Shown here in pieces: positions 60,678 to 64,000 of a DNA stretch of 64,000 bases (positions are counted from its first letter, which is position 1; each line of letters starts with the position of its first letter). Location of the stretch: positions 1 to 64,000 of the forward strand of contig CAJTYU010000007.1 of assembly GCA_910584095.1 (NCBI GenBank). The letters run 5' to 3'. Position numbers and translations under genes: made by a program. The notes below the pieces were generated by a model. That model was not told where the DNA came from and made no database searches. It worked only from the letters and a program-made list of their open reading frames with translations. Source of the DNA: an uncultured Dorea sp. (lineage in GTDB: Bacteria; Bacillota; Clostridia; Lachnospirales; Lachnospiraceae).

Positions 60678-61853
60678 TTAATCTCCAAAATAGTCAGTCT
60701 GTGCCACAACCTTCCCGCCTCTTATATATTCCCTGGGTATCCGTATTCCAAAGTCGGTGACAAATTCATAATTAAAGCGTCCGGATAATTCGCTCAGCAT
60801 ATCTACGGAAATTTCTTCGTCCTTATCTTTTCCTATCAGTACTATTCTATCACCATATTCCACATTGTCAATTTCCGTTACATCAGCCATAAATTGATCC
60901 ATGCAGATTCTTCCCAGAATCGGCGCCTTTTGTCCATGGATCAGAACGTACCCTTTGTTTGACAGGCTTCTGGGATACCCGTCCCCATAACCAACCGGAA
61001 CAGTTACAATTCTCGTAGGACGCTGTGTCACGCAGGTTCCTCCATAGCCTATAGGGGTCCCCGCATCCACCCATTTTACATGAGCGGCATGGCTGATCAG
61101 TTCCAGAGCCGGCATCAGCGGAACCTTAAATTTATCTACCTCATCCGACGGATACAGGCCGTAAGTTGCGATACCTGCACGCACCAGCCCCATCCCGCTC
61201 TTTGGCAGATCGATGATTCCCGCACTGTTCGCACAATGGCAGCGGGAAAATGAAATTCCCTGTTCCTCAAGCGCTCTTTTCATCCAAAGATATCCCTCAA
61301 GCTGCCGGTTTGTAGCGCTTTTATCCCGTTCGTCCGCTCTGGCAAAATGCGTATAGATTCCCTCCGTCTCAACACCCGGCAGCGCGGCGATTCTTGCAAT
61401 GGCCGTCACGCTTTTTTCGCAGACCGGAAAACCCAGCCTGGACATTCCTGTGTCAATCTTAATATGAAGGAACGCCTTCTTTCCAAGTTTCTCTGCAAGC
61501 GCTGAAATCTCTTCTGCCATGGCTTCTGTATAGCAAGTCATCCTAAGCCCCTGTTCAAGCAGAACCTGTCTCTGGTCCGGAAAAGCAGTTCCGAGCACAA
61601 GGACCGGCTTTTCAACTCCTGCTCTCCTCAGACTTACGCCCTCCTCTATAGTTGCTGTGGCAAATCCCCATATGTAGTCTTTTTCTGACAGCATCTGCGC
61701 AATAGGAACTGCGCCGTGGCCATAGCCGTCTGTCTTGACCACCACCATGAGCTCAGTTCCCTGAGTTAGATTTCCATGCATCTGCTCTATGTTATATTCT
61801 ATGGCATCCAGATTAATTCTGGCACAAACCCTTGTATATTGTTTTAATTCCAT
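60678..61853 (-). CDS. alr: Alanine racemase
   Basis: Alr makes D-alanine for peptidoglycan using pyridoxal phosphate. K40 in VVKTDGYGHGA is the PLP lysine; the second base tyrosine lies in PVGYGDGYPRSLSNKG. The start at 61853 (MELKQYT) has AAGGA 6 bases upstream; an in-frame extension of 19 codons would overlap nnr. Length is 391 residues. It sits between nnr and mazF, matching the alr-ndoA arrangement of Bacillus. Confidence 0.96.
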   Translation of the reverse strand: MELKQYTRVCARINLDAIEYNIEQMHGNLTQGTELMVVVKTDGYGHGAVPIAQMLSEKDYIWGFATATIEEGVSLRRAGVEKPVLVLGTAFPDQRQVLLEQGLRMTCYTEAMAEEISALAEKLGKKAFLHIKIDTGMSRLGFPVCEKSVTAIARIAALPGVETEGIYTHFARADERDKSATNRQLEGYLWMKRALEEQGISFSRCHCANSAGIIDLPKSGMGLVRAGIATYGLYPSDEVDKFKVPLMPALELISHAAHVKWVDAGTPIGYGGTCVTQRPTRIVTVPVGYGDGYPRSLSNKGYVLIHGQKAPILGRICMDQFMADVTEIDNVEYGDRIVLIGKDKDEEISVDMLSELSGRFNYEFVTDFGIRIPREYIRGGKVVAQTDYFGD

Positions 61854-61881
61854 ATGCTGTCCTTCCTTATGCTGCATAGTT

Positions 61882-63381
61882 TCAATGTTTTTTGGTCTTA
61901 ATAGTTTCAATCGCAGGTCCGATCTGGTCAGTTAAATCTCTTGCAAGTACGCTATAATTTCCAAGCTTCCCACACGCCAAGTCCCCCGCCGTCCCATGCA
62001 GGTACACTCCAAGCACAGCCGCCTCATAGGACTCCTTTCCCTGCGCCATAAGTCCCGCAATAATGCCGGAAAGTACGTCGCCTGAACCCGCCTTGGCCAT
62101 AGCAGCATTGCCGGTCTGATTCACATAGATTTGGCGGTCCGCCCCTCCCACAAAAGTCCTTGCATCCTTCTGAACCAGAACCGTTCCGTATTTTTCAGCA
62201 AATAGCTTAAGAACTTCCCGTCGGTTTGTCTTGATACTCTCCACCGGCCGTCCTGTCAGACGCGACAGTTCTTTCATATGAGGCGTCAGTACATAATCTC
62301 CCTCGGAAAGCCTTTCCATCAGCCCGGAATCCTCCGCCAAAAGATTCAGACCGTCTGCATCTATCATACAGGGAACTTTTCCCTCTTTCAAGACTGTATT
62401 TAATATATGTCTGGAAATCTCTGAAATGCCGATTCCCGGTCCGATACATACCACATCCGCCCATGCAAGCCTTCTCTTAAGACCTTCCTCGTCAAATTCT
62501 TCATATGTAGAAATAACTGCCTCTGGAATCAGCTGCTGCAGAATGCTCCTGTTTGCTTCCACTGTATAAATCTGTACCAGTCCCGCGCCCATCCGGTACG
62601 CGCTGTAGGCGCTGAGAAACGCGGCTCCCGCCATCCCCCTGCTTCCGGCAATCAGAAGAAGTTTCCCGAAGGTTCCCTTATGAGAGTCCGCAGGTCTGTT
62701 AGGAAGCATCCCGTCTGCATCTTCCGCATCTATTGTATAGCAGACATTTCTATCGCCTATCACCGAAGAGCTGTCAATCCCTATATCTGAAACCACAATC
62801 TCGCCGCCATACTCACAGCCCGGAAACAGACACAGACCAAGTTTCTTCTCCTGAAAAGTTACCGTCACATCCGCCCGGAAAGCCGATCCCATCACACATC
62901 CTGTAGAAGCAGAAATACCGGAAGGAATATCAACCGCAAGCTTCTTTCCCTCCGCTGCGTTCATCTGATCTAAAGTTTCCAGATATTCTCCTGTAATTTC
63001 ACGGCCAAGCCCTACTCCAAACAAAGCGTCGACTACAACGTCATATCCTTCCAGTACAAATGTATTACAAATTTTTCCGCCCGCCTTAAGGAACCTTTCC
63101 ATCTGAAAGACAGTTTCCTCTGTGCGTCTCTCCATACACCCTGCAAAAACCATCGTCACAGCGACTCCTTTCTCAAGGAGGATTCTTCCGACCGCAAAGC
63201 CGTCTCCGCCGTTATTTCCGGCTCCGCACACAATCAAAACCTTGTCCGGCTTCCACTTCTCCATAACCTTTACGCAGGATAAAGCCGCCCTCTCCATCAG
63301 CTTCAGAGAAGGGACTCCCAGCCTCCGGATCGTATAGGAATCCGCTGCCTTCATCTGCGCTGCATCCAATAAATATTCCAT
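61882..63381 (-). CDS. nnr: Bifunctional NAD(P)HX epimerase/dehydratase
   Basis: Nnr repairs hydrated NADH and NADPH. Residues 1-215 are the YjeF_N epimerase domain (VCGAGNNGGDGFAVGR, VVDALFGVGLGREITG); residues 225-495 are the ribokinase-like ADP/ATP-dependent dehydratase with GSRGMAGAAF and AKAGSGDVLSGI. Length (499) fits the fused form. The start at 63381 (MEYLLDAAQ) has GGAG 7 bases upstream. A GAAC-N4-GTTC palindrome lies 40 bases upstream (63421-63432). Confidence 0.96.
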   Translation of the reverse strand: MEYLLDAAQMKAADSYTIRRLGVPSLKLMERAALSCVKVMEKWKPDKVLIVCGAGNNGGDGFAVGRILLEKGVAVTMVFAGCMERRTEETVFQMERFLKAGGKICNTFVLEGYDVVVDALFGVGLGREITGEYLETLDQMNAAEGKKLAVDIPSGISASTGCVMGSAFRADVTVTFQEKKLGLCLFPGCEYGGEIVVSDIGIDSSSVIGDRNVCYTIDAEDADGMLPNRPADSHKGTFGKLLLIAGSRGMAGAAFLSAYSAYRMGAGLVQIYTVEANRSILQQLIPEAVISTYEEFDEEGLKRRLAWADVVCIGPGIGISEISRHILNTVLKEGKVPCMIDADGLNLLAEDSGLMERLSEGDYVLTPHMKELSRLTGRPVESIKTNRREVLKLFAEKYGTVLVQKDARTFVGGADRQIYVNQTGNAAMAKAGSGDVLSGIIAGLMAQGKESYEAAVLGVYLHGTAGDLACGKLGNYSVLARDLTDQIGPAIETIKTKKH

Positions 63382-63439
63382 AATTCTTCTCCGTACAAAC
63401 ACAAAATAAATCAACGCCAAGAACAAAAGTTCTTCTACA

Positions 63440-63490
63440 AGAAAGAAAAACGTGTAAAGAAGCCTGCCTGCGCACACTGCTATTACACGT
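63440..63490 (-). terminator. Terminator after rex
   Basis: Minus-strand arms ACGTGTAA (63483-63490) and TTACACGT (63450-63457) pair perfectly around a 25-base GC-rich loop, followed by TTTTTCTTTCTT. It lies 21 bases past the rex stop. Confidence 0.7.
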
Positions 63491-63511
63491 CATCCTGACT
63501 TGTCCTCTCTA

Positions 63512-64000
63512 TCAGTTACCACCATGTTCCTCGTTATAACGGCTAATGTTATAAGACAACCGCATCAGGCTCTCTGATAGATGAACGCTTTCAACAATAA
63601 TATGATCCGGAACATTCAAATCTACATGAGCAAAGTTCCAAATCGCCTGTATTCCGGCCTCGACCAGCTCCTTTGCAACGTCGACCGCCACATTCTTAGG
63701 AATTGTCAAAACCGCAATCTCTATATCATTTTCTCTGATATAGTCCTTCAGCTCATCCATCATACGAACAGGAACACCTCGAATCGTCATACCCTTCAGG
63801 GTAGGATTCACATCAAAAATTCCTTTCAGAACAAAGCTTCTCTTTTCAAAACTTCCATAGTTTGCCAATGCCTGCCCCAGATTACCGGCACCGATGATAA
63901 TAAAATTATGATCGTTCTCCAGTCCCAGAATCTTACCAATCTCTGTATACAGATACTTAACATTGTAACCGTACCCCTGCTGTCCAAAACCGCCAAAATT
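63512..64000 (-). CDS. rex: Rex redox-sensing repressor, 5' end outside window
   Basis: Rex senses the NADH/NAD ratio and represses fermentation genes when NADH is low. The visible 162 residues start in the hinge (NFGGFGQQGYGYNVKYLY), then the NAD-binding domain with GAGNLGQALANYG, and end with the helix that swaps between subunits. The N-terminal winged-helix domain lies beyond base 64000. A likely target, the alcohol dehydrogenase at 48783-49964, is in the same window. Confidence 0.95.
   Translation of the reverse strand, partial: NFGGFGQQGYGYNVKYLYTEIGKILGLENDHNFIIIGAGNLGQALANYGSFEKRSFVLKGIFDVNPTLKGMTIRGVPVRMMDELKDYIRENDIEIAVLTIPKNVAVDVAKELVEAGIQAIWNFAHVDLNVPDHIIVESVHLSESLMRLSYNISRYNEEHGGN

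Noticed and set aside
1..64000. CRISPR arrays, rRNA, tRNA genes, insertion sequences
   Set aside because: I looked for regularly spaced repeats, conserved RNA sequences and transposase-like proteins and saw none; a covariance-model scan would be the decisive test for small RNAs.

Overview
The window looks like chromosomal DNA of a low-to-moderate GC, anaerobic, spore-forming Gram-positive bacterium of the class Clostridia, most likely the family Lachnospiraceae. Pointers are the yqfC-yqfD-phoH-ybeY sporulation/RNA-processing block, SepF and YlmH beside LspA, a MurJ/SpoVB-type flippase, Rex with an iron alcohol dehydrogenase, an NfnAB-type ferredoxin/NADP oxidoreductase, an FprA flavodiiron protein, and small family-typical proteins (DUF378, DUF4250, DUF4321, DUF896, YjfB). 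I see no rRNA or tRNA genes, CRISPR arrays, insertion sequences or prophage. The DNA is densely coding: no stretch above 300 bases lacks a gene. Nearly all genes are on the minus strand, so the biological reading order runs from 64000 down to 1.

Layout (window coordinates). 1-3600: lexA, with a divergent Xer-type recombinase and a TtcA-type tRNA thiolase, then a cytidylate kinase-like gene. 3681-9524: rluD-like, lspA, ylmH, sepF, yggS, an HlyD-like adaptor and a radical SAM protein. 9599-9802: a lone plus-strand DUF378 gene. 9828-19797: the envelope and cell-shape operon, DUF4321-radC-mreB-mreC-mreD-PBP2-minD-minE-rodA-mgsA-dacF. 19809-32498: two flavoproteins, a methionine gamma-lyase-like enzyme, miaA, mutL, mutS, a membrane protein, miaB and two small DUF proteins. 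32574-38996: a BofC-like protein, a flippase, ybeY, phoH, yqfD, yqfC and fprA. 39215-41069: a plus-strand accessory island of SdpI-like membrane proteins. 41130-45909: flotillin, a soluble hybrid histidine kinase and rlmH. 46102-49964: yjfB, nfnB, nfnA and an alcohol dehydrogenase. 50092-56470: a zinc-ribbon/TPR protein, folD, fhs and ftsK. 56575-64000: tepA-like, metY, yebC, a CBS protein, mazF, alr, nnr and a partial rex.

The genes form a housekeeping core. One large operon builds and positions the wall (MreBCD, PBP2, RodA, MinDE, DacF). A second set covers mismatch repair and tRNA modification (MutSL, MiaA, MiaB). Redox and one-carbon genes (Rex, alcohol dehydrogenase, NfnAB, FprA, FolD, Fhs) fit a fermentative anaerobe. 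Regulatory DNA is unusually legible: a LexA-box pair and a perfect sigma-A promoter between lexA and the recombinase, a Rex-like box inside the alcohol dehydrogenase promoter, and palindromes over the ftsK and DUF4321/mre promoters.

I did not find a clearly new multi-gene system. The best leads are a methylglyoxal synthase whose expected catalytic aspartate is lysine, MinDE without an adjacent minC, a PBP2 with a roughly 245-residue insertion, the SdpI island, and three intergenic hairpins abutting or covering the next gene's start signals.
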